A stretch of 64,000 nucleotides of DNA from Semisulcospira habei (lineage: Eukaryota > Mollusca > Gastropoda > Semisulcospiridae). Shown here piece after piece: positions 1 to 12,600 of the stretch. The notes under the pieces were generated by a model, which saw only the letters and a program-made list of their open reading frames with translations, had not been told where the DNA came from and did not search any database. The DNA is taken from positions 161,131,452 through 161,195,451 of the forward strand of contig BTPG01000007.1 in the NCBI GenBank assembly GCA_036245525.1, in the 5' to 3' direction. Position numbers and translations under genes: made by a program. The stretch's first letter is position 1; each line of letters opens with the position of its first letter.

Positions 1-562
1 CTTTCACATACTGGTGCATTCTGACCTTTTCAGCCGACATTGTAAGGAGCCTTGCAGCTGCAGAATTGTAGGCATGGACAAAACAAAAATGATTGCCCTA
101 GACTTCAGCAACAAGCACTTTATTACAAAGTATTACCCATAAAGTAGTCCCCTATTGGTGCTTATTTTGTTGTCCACATGAAGATTTTGCCCTCCTTTTA
201 ACCCTTATCATTCAGAATACACCAGTTTGTGAAATAGGTTTGACTAAAATAGTTCAAGGGTACTCTCTAGGCGCCAAGCTATTCTGGCACCACCCTTGAA
301 CTAAAGCCATTGGTTTATATCCTTATCTGTACATACTGTAAATATAGCTTGCATTATATGGCAGTGTACAAATTTGAAGCTTTTAGTAAAACTTAGCCTC
401 AGTATGATATGGTTAAAATTAGAAGTAATTTGGAAACAAGTGCTGAATAAAAGCAGTATGAAAATAACGAGTATTCATTTTATTATGTTTTGTTTTTTTA
501 AATTTTATTTAGTTGTTACTGGTAATAGTATTTATTCATATTGTGAAATGCACTGTGTGCAG
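1..562. other. VPS53 intron sequence upstream of the first visible exon
   Basis: AT-rich intron sequence. It contains one fold-back repeat unit whose outer ends read roughly TTTTAACCCTTATC (about 197) and GATATGGTTAAAA (about 405), with the core palindrome at 250-303. I see no other coding sequence here. Confidence 0.6.
250..303. repeat. Fold-back hairpin, family FB1 (copy 1)
   Basis: AGTTCAAGGGT on the left pairs imperfectly with CACCCTTGAACT on the right, around GGCGCCAAGCT. The left arm is partly eroded compared with other copies. Confidence 0.8.
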
Positions 563-682
563 GTCTCTTACAAGACGTCGTCAGTATGGTGAAGTGTGCA
601 ACTTGCTCCAAGGAGTGCTTAACGTTCTGGAACATTTTGATAAGTACATGGCCATTCCACAGATCCACCAGCTAGCAGAAAG
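563..682 (+). CDS. VPS53: VPS53 exon a (first in window)
   Basis: The exon follows TGTGTGCAG and ends before GTTGGT. The first base completes a codon split by the upstream intron. It encodes [20 protein letters not shown] and onward, the conserved N-terminal helical region. It ends after two bases of an Arg codon. Confidence 0.93.
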
Positions 683-3600
683 GTTGGTTCATTTCAATGG
701 TTTCACTTTCAGCTGTGAACATTGCATCATTCTTTGATTGAAGATCAGCCTGTACAGTCAAAACAGCCATTGTCAATCGTCGATCGCGGCTGAAAGAGAC
801 TATGGCAGAACCTGCCTGTTTTAAGCGATCCCCCCCCCCCCTGAAATGAAGCTGCTTGCATTAAAGGCCATCATTGTTTCCTGAAAATACTTTACCGATG
901 ACATGACTATGTGGAAGTGTCTACTACATACTCAATTTTAGCCTAAGAACCAGAGGGGCCGAGAGTTGTCTCCCGTTACTGCCCATCCGGTTCCGAGTCA
1001 CATGGTGACCAACCAGTCATGCTACTTAGCTCACGCCGTTCAGACGTGTTTGTCTTAGCCTACGGACTTAGAAATCTGCCTTGTTCGACCGGTTCGTTTG
1101 CTGGTCTTCTGCACGACTTGACTTCTCGTTGGACTGGCCTCCGCCGACCCTGCTTGTACCCTGTGTGGGTCTGCTTGTTCCCTGCTCGTTGGGCTGCTGC
1201 CCTCTCCTGCGCCGTGGGTTGCTTGGGCTGCTTGGTGTGTTTTGCTGGGACGCCGCCCGCATTCGCACGCTCAGGGTGTTATGGAGCTTCCTTCCCCCAT
1301 CCCCGCTCCGGCGGAGAGGTAAGGTAGCTGTGTTAGCCCTTGGCCGGCTCCCAGGCTGGGCGTCGGTTCGAGCAGAGACAAATCATTTTTCATCTTCGCT
1401 GTGGCTTTTCGCGCCAAACATTCATCTTAGCTTGGCGGGGCCCCACGTGCCCACGCTTTCCCACCTTTCACGTGATTGGTGTGGCAGGATTGGGCGCTTA
1501 CCTGCTTGCTTGTACCTTTGTTGTTCTTGCGGTACTATTATGCATCCATGGCTTGCTTAGCTTGGCGGGGCCCCTCGTGCCCGCGCCCTGTCACCATTAC
1601 GTTGATAGATGTTGCTGCCTTCATGCCTGTACCTGTTGTGACATGCGGTGTTGAGTGCTGGCCTTAGCTTGGCGGGGCCCCACGTGCCTGCGCTTCTCGC
1701 TTTGCCGGTGGACAGGTGTTGCAGTACCAGGCTCTTGCCTGCATGCTTGTGTTTTGTTGTCCCTGATGCGTCGTATGCTCGCCTTAGTTTGGTGGGGCCC
1801 CACGTGCCTGCGCCCACTAGCTGGTACGTTGGTAGGGTTGCAGGACCTGACGCTTACTTGCAGGCTTGTACCTTTGTTTTGTGCCATTATGTTGTGAAGG
1901 CTCGCCTTATATGGTCGGGGTCCCACAGGCCCTCACCTGCGTGCCTCCATGTCTGTTATGTGTTGCAGTTGCCAGGTGCTGACCTGCACACAATGCGGAG
2001 GGTTCCAATGGCAGTCGGACAACCACAAGGTCTGTCTTCCCTGCACCGGATGCGCCTCTGACCACGCTTGGCACACATGCTTCACCTGGCCTGAGCTGCG
2101 CTGGTCGCAGTTATGGAGTATTTACAGATGCAAGCAACCGGCACCAGTGTGTGATCCTACTCCAGTCGAGGCACCATCACTCATGCCCGGAGAATGACCG
2201 CACGAGACCGCACCGACCTTGTGGAACGGATACCACACTGCACGCGGGAGCCCAGCGCTCGGAGCAGGACTGCTATCAACGTGATCGCTTCCAGGAGGGA
2301 GCCCGCCCAGACAAAGCCCTCTGGTTCCTATGGGGAGCCTACTTGCCAGCAGAGAATCGGCCTCACTGAGCCCGGCTCGGAGAGACGCGCCGTCCCATGT
2401 CCGCTGTCAGTCCTCGCTCGTCTCCAAGAAGCCCGCTGACTCTTACGGGGAGTCGCCTAGCCGGCAGAGAGCCCGCCTTACTGAGCCCAGCTCGGAGAGA
2501 CCTGTATCCACACTTGTGATCTCTACACCACCTGGCCCGAGCAACGTGGGTCACTTTTATAGATCTTGGACGCGAACGACCGCACCGGTGAGTGCTTCTT
2601 TGCCCTTCGTGGCTCCCCCTTCCATGCTGCGGCGGTGGCTGCGCTCGTCTACGCCGGCCTTGGGGAACGCACGCCTCGCTGGGCACTTGAGCCCAGCGCT
2701 CCTAGCAGGACTGTTCTCAACGCGACCCCTCCCCGGAGGGACATCGCCGGACAAAGCCCGCTGGTTCTTACGGGGAGCCATATAGCCGGCAGAGCGCCCG
2801 CCTCACTGAGCCCGGCCTCCTGGGATGCGCCAAGTGCCGCCCCGTGTGCACTGTCAGTCCTAGATCGTCTCTAATTGGAAGCTTGCGGACTCTTACGGGG
2901 AGTCCTTAGCCGACAGAAAGCCCGCCTCACTGAGCCCGGCTCGCAGAGACCAGTGCCAAGAGAGAAGAGCGTGACCACACCCCCCTTGGGGATGCACACC
3001 GTGCCAGACATGGGAGCCCAGCGCTCCTAGCAGGACTGCATTCAACGCGACAGCTCCCCGGAGGGAGCCTGCCCGGACAAAGCCCGCTGGCTCTTACCCC
3101 CGTATAGCCATATAGCCAGCAGAGTGCCCGCCTCACTGAGCCCGGCCTGGGACGTGCCGTCCCGTGTCCACTGTCAGTCCTTTTTGTCTTTACTCGGATA
3201 GCTCGCTGACTCTTACGGGGAGTCGTTAGCCGGCAGGGAGCCCGCCTCACTGAGTCTGGCTCGCAGAGACCAGTGTCCACTCGACCGAGGACTTCAGTCA
3301 GTTTGGAGCCCTCCCACTCCTCCAGCAGCTCCAGACGCTCGCGCTCACCCATGGACAAGCTCAGGATGGACCGCGGTGCGCATCACTCGAGCGGACGCAG
3401 CCCTCGACCAAGTCTCGCACTTCGCTTCCGCGGCCGTCTCCACGTTCGTCTTGTACTGCTCGCCTCACCCGCTGTGTTGCCTGGCTCCTTCGCCACTTCG
3501 GCTCTTGAGTAGGAGCTCTCAGGGAAACGAGGAAGGTCCTGCGGCCCCCACCGGAGCTTCGTGCAGAGCTGCCTCGTCCTGCACGGACAATTGAGCATAA

Positions 3601-6600
3601 TAGCAGCCGACGGGATTCGCCATCCCACACAGCACCAAGAGCTCATTTATACCCTTCAATCGACAGATGGGAAATAGGCCAGACAGGGGTTTGCCACCCT
3701 GTTTTTGTACGGCCTTGAGAGCTCGGGTGTTGGGTCGCACGGGTGCCCTCCTGGCAATAAGAGGACCCACGCAGTGGACGCGGGGATAGGATTTCAAGGT
3801 GCCCATAAGCCACATGGTAAGTTTCGGGGTCCAGAGTTAGAGAGGGGCGCCACGGGCGATGATAGCCTCCTTCGGGAGAGGACCGGTGTGGTCCGTCCGA
3901 TGAGCCTTCGTATGGAGAGTTCTAATAGACGGCGGAACCCCTAAGCACAGCCTTGCCACAGGGTTCGATCTTCGCGATCTAAGGAACGGTCTCAGCGTGT
4001 GGGGTCTACACTTGGCAGTGATCGTGTTGACGTTGCGTCTCCTCGCTCTTCACCGTCGGATCGGAGGACTGGTTCAAGCATCTCGCGGCAACGGACTTCA
4101 GAGTTCCAACTAGGTGCAGCAGTTCCTCGGACCGGTTAGGCAGCCATCGCTCTACTCGGGAGACCCAGGTTTGATGACGGCGGGACGGCGCACGGCAGTT
4201 ACCGTTCTCTTGTTGACGTCTCTTCTTCCCTCTCCTCTTCGCCGGCTGGCGGACAAGTTTGAGCGTGGCGCGGCATGGACATAACTGCGACACCAGGCTT
4301 CGGAGACTCCAGCTAGGAGCTTCAGACCTTGGGACCAGTCTGGCAGGGATCGCGCGGCCGCAGGCGGTACGACGTCAGCACCAGGTTCACGGACATCCTT
4401 GGACGGAGGCGCCTTCACGGGGACACTGATGCAGCCGCCGGCGAACCGCACCAGATCGTTGAGTCGTTGGCAGGGACGGCGCTTACGTGGAGACACAGCT
4501 TCGACTTCAGTGACCGGACCACTCGAATGCTGACCGATGGATGGAGGCGGCGTCCCGTGGACACCGAGACAACCACATCTCAGCGCATGGCGGATGATGC
4601 GGAGGTGCACAGTCTGACGAGGACACGGACTCGACTGCATGGGTGATCCGCAGCTGATCGCCAGACGGACTGACGGGGACCGCTCTTACATGGAGTGAAG
4701 CGGCGGATCTACTCCCACTCAAGCGTCTTCAGACCCTCCTGCTACAGCAGCACCTCCTGCTTCTTGGCGTCCATCCTCCCTCCTGGAGACATAGCTGCCC
4801 CGGTGCCCGTGACTTGGTTGCTTCGCCCCCTTCTGCGGCCTTGGACGGACACTTCGTGGCGCGCTTCGGGATTCCCCCTTGCCTCTCCTCCCCCCCCCTC
4901 AGCTTCCCTTGGCGTCCATGCTAGTCTCTCCGGGTGGGGGTCTCACCTGCTACCTTATGACGCCTGGCCCTGACCTCCAGAGCTGGCGGACAGACACGTC
5001 ACTGGTTGGCTGCAAGCAGTCTGACAAGCCCTCATCGCCTGGGAAGCACACCTCTGGCGCCAGGAGCGGCGCATCCTCTCGGATGATGCAACGGTGGTTC
5101 CTACATTCAGAAGCAGGACGGTACGCGCTCACCCGACCTGTGCATGCTCCTCTACCGTCTGATGTGCTGGTGCGAGGACCGCAGCTTCCCCCCGAGCTCG
5201 ACACATCCCTTGCCCCCTGAACGTCTTGGCTGACGCTTTCCCCCGGCGCGGCCCCTGCTACGCACGGGGTGGACTCTACGCAAGGACATCGTTCAGATGA
5301 TCTGCGCTCACTGGGAGGCGCCTGGAATTGACCTATTCGCCACGAGGTGGATTCACCAGCTTCCCCTCTTCGTCCCCCCCATTCCAGACCCCCTTGCCTG
5401 GGCAGTCGACTCGCTCTCCTTCCAGCCTCGCCACGGGACCCCCCCTGCTGCTACCCACTCTGAGCACGTTGCTCCGCAACCCCACCAGCCGCTGTTCCAC
5501 CCGTGCCGTCTCCTCCTTCACGTCTGGAGTTTGTGCGGCAAGCCCTCACCGCCAGAGGCGTCTCGAGTGCAGCAGTGGAGGCAATCGCTTCAGCCCGCAG
5601 ATCCTCAACCAGGCGTGTCTACGAGGGAAAATGGCGAGCACTGTGCCCCTGGTGCGATGACCAGCGCCTCTCCCCACCTAACTGACGAATCCCCAGCTCG
5701 CGGACTTCTTCCTCTGGCTCTTCGGAGACCAGGGTTAGCTCCTATCTCTATCAGGGGGTTTCTGTCCTTGATTGCCGACACATACCGGCAGCTCGGCCGC
5801 CCGGACCCCGGCGCCTGCAAAGACTTCGCCGATCTTATGACTCACTTCGGCCTGCAGCGTCCAGTGCCCCGCTCGCTCATTCCTCGCTGGGACCTCCCCT
5901 GGGGACTGACGGGGCTTCACTCTGCCAGATGTAAACCGCTTGGCCCGCTTCGCGGATGTGACTCGTAAGACACGCTTCCTGTTGGCCCTTGCCACGGCAG
6001 CCTGAGCAAGCGAGCTACATGCGCTGTCAGCGCGCCCTGCCTCCTTGCAGTTCAAAACGGTTCCATGCAGCTACTCACGGACCCTGCCTTCCTTGCCAAG
6101 ACTAGGTCTCCCCTGACCGCGACACAGGTAATTACCTTTCGGCCGCTGAGGGATATGACCTTCCCCAGGAGACCAGGCAACAAGATCTCGTGCGTGCCCA
6201 GCGCGGTGCAGACGTTGAACCAAAACCATCCGGTGACTTACCAGCCCAGACGCTATCTTCCTGGCTCCGCTAGTTCATACGGTCCCTTGCCGAAAAAAGC
6301 AAGAGGCTGATGGTGCGCGCACACGAGGTTCGAACCACGGCCGCGAGGGTCGCGTGCGACCACTATGGCGCTGTCCAGGACTTCGTGGCAACTGTGGGCT
6401 GGCGGGCAGGATCGGCCTTCACCCGCTTTACCTCCGGGATCTGGGAGGTTAGCGAGGCTATCTCGCTCTGGTGGGGGACATCACCACAGCACAACACTCC
6501 CTCCCGGCGCCATAGGCGCACACTTAGCTAAAATTGTTGGGAGTTTGCGCCAGGGAGGATAGCCCTGACTTTACCCATCTGCGGCGGTGTTTGGGCGCGG

Positions 6601-9600
6601 CACCCTCCACCTTATCACGATTCTTCCACATAGTCATGTCATTGGTAATGTATTTTGAGGAAACAAATGAATTTTTCCTCTAAAATGTATTTTTTCAAAA
6701 ATACTTACCGAAGACATGACTCGGAGGACCCTCCCACCTGCCCCGCTTGCCGCTGGTGAGCTAAGTATTCCGACTGGTTGGTCACCACATGACTCGGAAC
6801 CGGATGGGCAGTAACGGGAGACAACTCTCGGCCCCTCTGGGGGTTCCCTGAGTGCCTCCCAGGTTGTGTGGTAACACAACAGGTTCTTAGGCTAAAATTT
6901 TTTGAAAAATACTTACCGATGACATGACTATGTGGAAGTGTCTACTACTTAAGTAGACACTTCCACAGTCATGTCATCGGTAAGTATTTTTCGAAAAAAT
7001 ACATTTTAGAGGAAAAATTCATTTTACATGGTGGTAGCCACCTAAATTATTGTCTTTTACCCATTTAGCCAAGATGCCCTACAACAGGAGATGGATTGAC
7101 CATGATAGGTTCTACCGGAATCATGCGTTGTGGGTGTTTCTGTTTCAGAGTGAAACAGATACAGTCAGAGCTGGGAACACAGATTATTGCAGACTTCGAG
7201 GAAGCGTTCCAGGGAGCTGGTGCAAAAGTAAGATTTTTCTCTCTGGGCTGTGATGTTGTCATTTTACCCTGGACAACATGCACACACTTTGCCAAATTAT
7301 ATTATTTTTTTGACTAAAAACATGGCAGCGTATTGCAAAAAAAAAAAAAAAAAAAATACATTGACACATAAAATGTAGATAGATAGATACTGTTTATTGC
7401 CATTTGCCTTAACTCTTAATCACCTATAAGAACATACACTGTCTATTCTGCTGTACCTAGAAGATAGTAAGAAAATTACTGAGAAAATGGGTTACTTCAC
7501 CAAAGCGTCTATAACTTTTTTGAATAGACAGATATTTAAGTCTGGTTTTTTTTTTCTTAGCTGACATATGGATGGATATTACTTTATGTTGTGGTGGAGT
7601 ATAATTTGATACCTGTTTATATTATTTACTGTAATTAATTACAGGTAAATTAACTGAAAAAATGCACCTTGGTTATTTTGATATCTGTAGATGACAAACA
7701 AAAGACGTAAAACTGAAAAATGTGTCAGTGGGCGAAAATATGAATGTGTGTGATAGTGGAACGAGATAATTTTACATTAGTGATCACTATTACCAGGCAA
7801 TCCACTGATAATCCTTCAGGTAATCAAAGTGCACGTATCCCCGTCGGCGGATGTTGCTACAAATTGATCGCCAAGTTCATCTGTTGGGCGAAAGTTTCGA
7901 ACATTTCAGCAGGGAAATACTGATAAAAATAATCAAGTGGTGTCGCTTCCAACTCAAGTTGAGTTGTTGGGCCCACATATCGCGTGAAAGGCTGCAAAAC
8001 AGTCTGAAATTGGCCGCTGATGCCAGATAGCATCGCCGCCGCCATCTTGCAGTCGTCGCCTCGGTAAACACTGCTGAAATACTCCGGTATTTTCGTCATC
8101 CCAGTCCAACAGATCGCTAGTATGTACACTAGACACACTTATGTCACTTCCCTCTGGCTCTGAAACTGGATAATTGCCAATTTACTCCGAAATAGCGGTA
8201 AACTCTGGGTCACTGTCGTGTATGTCGCCATCTTTGTAAACATGTGCGTTAGCGAGCAGTCAGGTGCACGGTAAAACTCTCTCAGTTTGACACACACAGT
8301 GGCTTAGAGCGCATGCCCAGTGTCTAAAGTTAGTTTGACCTTGCCCCCTACGGTATACAATCTCACCTTCTTCACAGAAGAACCCACCAACGTATCACAT
8401 GACTTCTAAATTTAGTACCGAGGACGGGCGTCTATGGGCGCTTTAGGTAAAGACCCGAAGGGCGTTTACGGGCGTTATAGGTGATTAAGAAGAAACATAA
8501 AGCACAGGAATGTGTTGGTGTCGTTACAATTACAAACATCACAGTCAACAATAAGAAATAATTAATACTCTATCACAAACCCAATGCCCTACACACACTG
8601 TAAAAACTTAAAAACTAAACAGCTAATTATTTTATCACACCCACTCATACACCCACACTCATCTACCACACACGCAACATACATGCATATTCATACACCC
8701 ACACTCATCAACCACAAACGCAACATACATGCATATTCATACACCCACGCTCATCTACCACACATGCAACATACACGCATATTCATACACCCACGCTCGT
8801 CTACCACACATGCAACATACACGCATATTCATACACCCACGCTCATCTACCACACATGCAACATACACGCATATTCATACACCCACGCTCATCTACCACA
8901 CGCAACATACACGCATATTCATACACCCACGCTCATCTACCACACACGCAACATACACGCATATTAATCTAGAAAGTCTAAATTAATTAAAGTTAAAAGG
9001 TATAATGTTTAAAATGAAAACAGAATATCTTAGAGTAAATATGGCCCTAATTTAGTGATCACAGTCGGTTAGTTAGTTAGTTATTTGGGTTTAATGCCGA
9101 GCAGGCAACTAAAGCCGTCTCACTGCGGGATCACAGTCGGGTGTAAAACTGCACATGAACGGAAGTGATATCATTCCACATCAGAACCTGTTTTGAGTCA
9201 CCACCCTAATGAGGAATCACCAGTATTAAACTTTTTCAGCCTGTTTTTTTTAAAATAAATTTGACTGATAGTTCAAGGCTGGTGCCAGAATAGCTTGGCG
9301 CCTAAGGCGCCAAGCTATTCTGGCACCACCCTTGAACTAAAACAGATGACACAATTGGCCTCAGGATGTACTGGTTAACTCTTTGGCTATGGACGTCACA
9401 ACCTCGGTCGCCGCAATATTACGTCCCATGGAGCACAGTTAACAGGGGGCCCCACCCAGCCATGGTTCACTTGCCGCGCATGTGCTTGGCTATTTTTAGC
9501 ACTAAATGTGTCATAAAAAAGGTCATTACTTGGCATGGGCACCAGATCCGGAAAATATTTGACAAAATTGCTTTGTGGTAGAGTAAACGAGTAAAAGTTA

Positions 9601-12600
9601 CTAGTTACTAGGTGGGCAGAGTTGTAACCACCCTAAATTATGATCTCTAATGACAGGTGACATTAAGTCCTTCAAGACATTGTGAGTCTTTTAACCCATA
9701 TCATACTGAGGCTATAAGCTTCAAATTTGTACACTGCCATATTACATTATAGTACTTACAGATAAGGATATAGACCGATAGCTTTAGTTCAAGCATGGTG
9801 CCTAGAGGCGCCAAGCTATTCTGGCACTATCCTTGAACTATTTTAGTCAAACCTATATCACACACTGGTGTATTCGGAATGATAAGGGTTAAGACCAGTT
9901 TTTTTTTTCCTGCCCCCCCAAAAAGATGGTGCTCAAACTCAAAGTGAATTCTCTTGTAACATGGGTGTTGCAGTTCGACTGCACATTATTATGTAAATGA
10001 AACCAGCATCCTTATACTTTTTGAAGTCTCACTTTTCACAAATGAATGTGACTTTGATTAACCCTTTTTATCCTGGTGCGACTGAGGCGCCAAGCTATTG
10101 TGGCACCACCCTTGAACTAAAACGGTTGATCTATCTCCTAATCTGTAATGTAGCCTTCATAGGACAATGATCACTTTTTTTTTTATCAGCCTCAGGATGT
10201 AATGGGTTAAGGAAGAAAAAAGACTTCATTAACAGATAAATGATTTTGTTTTTTCAGTATGGGCCTAGCAACCAGAAGCAACTGCATGACGCCTGCTATG
10301 TGGTGAACATCCTTGACCCCAAGGTCAAGCGCGATCTCCTGGCCTGGTTTGTGAAGCTGGAACTTTCTGAGTACCTGGTGCTGTTCTCTGAGGACCAAGA
10401 TGTAAGTTCTGATCGTATGTACATTGAGCGGACGTTCTGTAAGCTACTGATGATAATGTTCGGCACAAAAGACACGTGGCAATGCATCTTTTGTGCCGAA
10501 CGTTATCAGTAGCAGTCAAGAGGTTAAGCTTTTGATATTTGTGTGCACAAAATTTCCAGCGGGTGAAACATGGTGTGAAGGGCTGTGCTGCTTTAAATTG
10601 GGAGCGTCAGAATTGACAAGTGGGAGTGTGTGTGGAGGGCAAGGGTTCTCCCCGTTCTTGATCATCAGTTGTCTGATTTTGTCCCTCTTATCTATGCAAA
10701 CACACAAGAGTCAGGTGCTGTAACACACAAGAGTCAGGTGCTGTAACACACAAGAGTCAGGTGCTGTAACACACAAGAGTCAGGTGCTGTAACACACAAG
10801 AGTCAGGTGCTGTAACACACAAGAGTCAGGTGCTGTAACACACAAGAGTCAGGTGCTGTAACACACAAGAGTCAGGTGCTGTAACACACAAGTCAGGTGC
10901 TGTAACACACAAGAGTCAGGTGCTGTGTCTTAACCTCATGAGGATCTGTGTCTCTTGCTGTTGGATCATGATTACTTTTCCTCAGCAGTGAAGGGGTTAA
11001 CCCATTTAACCCCACAGCCACACCTCTCAAATTTTGGAGATGTCATCTAACGCCGCTGTAACAGTTGCAGGAGATGCATCGACCATGATAATTCAAGGGT
11101 ATTGCCAGATTAGCTTTGTATTTAAAATTGTCTCTAAAATTATAATACATGGGGGTAGAATGTGTTGATACTGAAGTCGAGCCAGTTCTTCAGATGGCAG
11201 GCCCCAAGACAGACCTTTGATGCACTGGTTCGTAACTTTGTGCAGGTGGCGTGGCTGGACAAGATCGACCGGCGCTACGCGTGGATCAAGCGCACTCTGG
11301 TGGACTTTGAGGAGAAGTTCGGGCACCTGTTCCCCCCGACCTGGGAGGTCAGTGAGCGGATCTGCGTGGAGTTTTGCGAGATCACCCGTCGTGAGCTGTC
11401 GCGCATCATGAGCAAGCGAGCCGTTGAGATTGACGTGAAACTGCTGCTCTTCGCCATCCAGCGCACGACAAACTTTGAGGCCCTCATCGCCAAGCGTTTC
11501 ACTGGAACCACCTTGCAAGAAGGGCAGGTATGGACAATCCGTCAGCAAGTGGCATAGATCCTCATGTGCCCCTGCAATAGCAGGGGCACATGAGAATCTA
11601 TGCCTCTTGCTTGCAGAGATTAATCTTAGTGAAATCCTCAGCAGAGGAAGTCAGAGTGGTTTGGTCTACAATTGTCCAAAATTCAATTGCTTAACTCACA
11701 TCACTCTATCTCTTGCTGCGCGCACACTGACACTGATTATGTTAATCCGTTTAACCAGACACAGTATAGCAGAAGATGGACTGACCAAGATAGTTCAGGG
11801 TGGTGCCAGCTCACTGCCTGGAGGTAGCAAGATATTCTGGCATGACCCTTAAGCTCTAAAAGGTCACTCTGTCTCCTAAACAAGTATGTTCTCTTTGGAG
11901 GATGACTTCCATACCACAGTGAAATTTGACCATAAAGAAAATGTGTGCTGGTCTATAATTTTGACTGAATTTCAGTCATTCATGTGGGCGACAGTCTTCA
12001 GTCCTGGAGGCTGGTTCAGCCTTTTCAAAATCCCCCAGAGATGAATTTTGGCTTCTTGCTTCATCAGACAAAACAGCCCTTCAGCCAGCCTGTTCCATGT
12101 GCAAGAAACATAAATTCTCATGAGCCCCTGCATCCGCAGGGGCTCATGAGAATTTATGTCTCTTGCTAGCAGTGGATCAAGGGGCATAGTTATTCTGTAG
12201 ACTGTATAAAGTCATTTAAATTTTCCGTACTGTCATCCATACATTGAATTATCACTTCCTCCTCCTCTGCCCCAACACACACACACACTCGTACACACAC
12301 GCAGATGATGTTCACATGAAGTGTGCGCTGGTCTGTGATGTACATGTACCTTACAGCTTGGAACCATAGGAATAAAAATCACAGACCTATACACAAATAA
12401 AGCTACTAAGATGAAAAGTCTGGTGATATTGTCACATGTTTACAGACCGTAGATAGAATGAAGATCACATCCAACACCATGCTGGTTAGGTACATCATTG
12501 GCTTTAAAATTTAAAAAATCAGCGCATTATACAGGCGCGTTATCCCAATAAAAAATCGGCTCAAAGCACTGCCACGAATTGAACCCAACAAGCACGCTAA

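Larger units (their letters stand above)
1281..4650 (+). pseudogene. DIRS copy A gag-like remnant (spliced leader)
   Basis: ATG at 1281 starts a short leader exon ending AG at 1318, followed by GTAAGG. The acceptor TGTTGCAG ends at 1968. Joining the two gives an in-frame [20 protein letters not shown], the Cys-rich N-terminal motif shared by all DIRS copies here. It continues CLPCTGC and then [15 protein letters not shown]. Downstream is a run of diverged repeats of the type AGCCCGC...CGGCAGAG...ACTGAGCCCGGCTC (about 2280-3280) in changing frames, with many stops. It is non-functional. Confidence 0.7.
873..7024 (+). mobile_element. DIRS-type retrotransposon, copy A (decayed)
   Basis: The left end begins near the degraded TTG/TTT core at 873 and carries TTTACCGATGACATGACT. 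The right end finishes at a TTT core (7022-7024) after GTCATCGGTAAGTATTTTTC. Inverted repeats (about 873-1030 and 6760-7020) share the segment beginning CAGAGGGGCCGAGAGTT. The internal complementary region is at 6624-6722. Inside are a gag remnant, RNase H/methyltransferase-like fragments and a broken tyrosine recombinase. The catalytic RT core is not recognisable. The insertion lies in the VPS53 intron after the first visible exon, in the sense orientation. Confidence 0.88.

Noticed and set aside
2927..3358. 143-codon minus-strand frame in DIRS copy A
   Set aside because: Antisense shadow of the degenerate gag repeats, with no homologue in the other DIRS copies.
8640..8965. Repeat array resembling a CRISPR
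   Set aside because: The units are contiguous without unique spacers and lie in a eukaryotic intron.
8584..8986. Two open frames with [11 protein letters not shown] repeats
   Set aside because: They are translations of the 46-bp minisatellite. No start context, splice sites or homology support a gene.
10699..10926. Repeat array resembling a CRISPR
   Set aside because: 23-bp units directly adjoin each other, a plain minisatellite.
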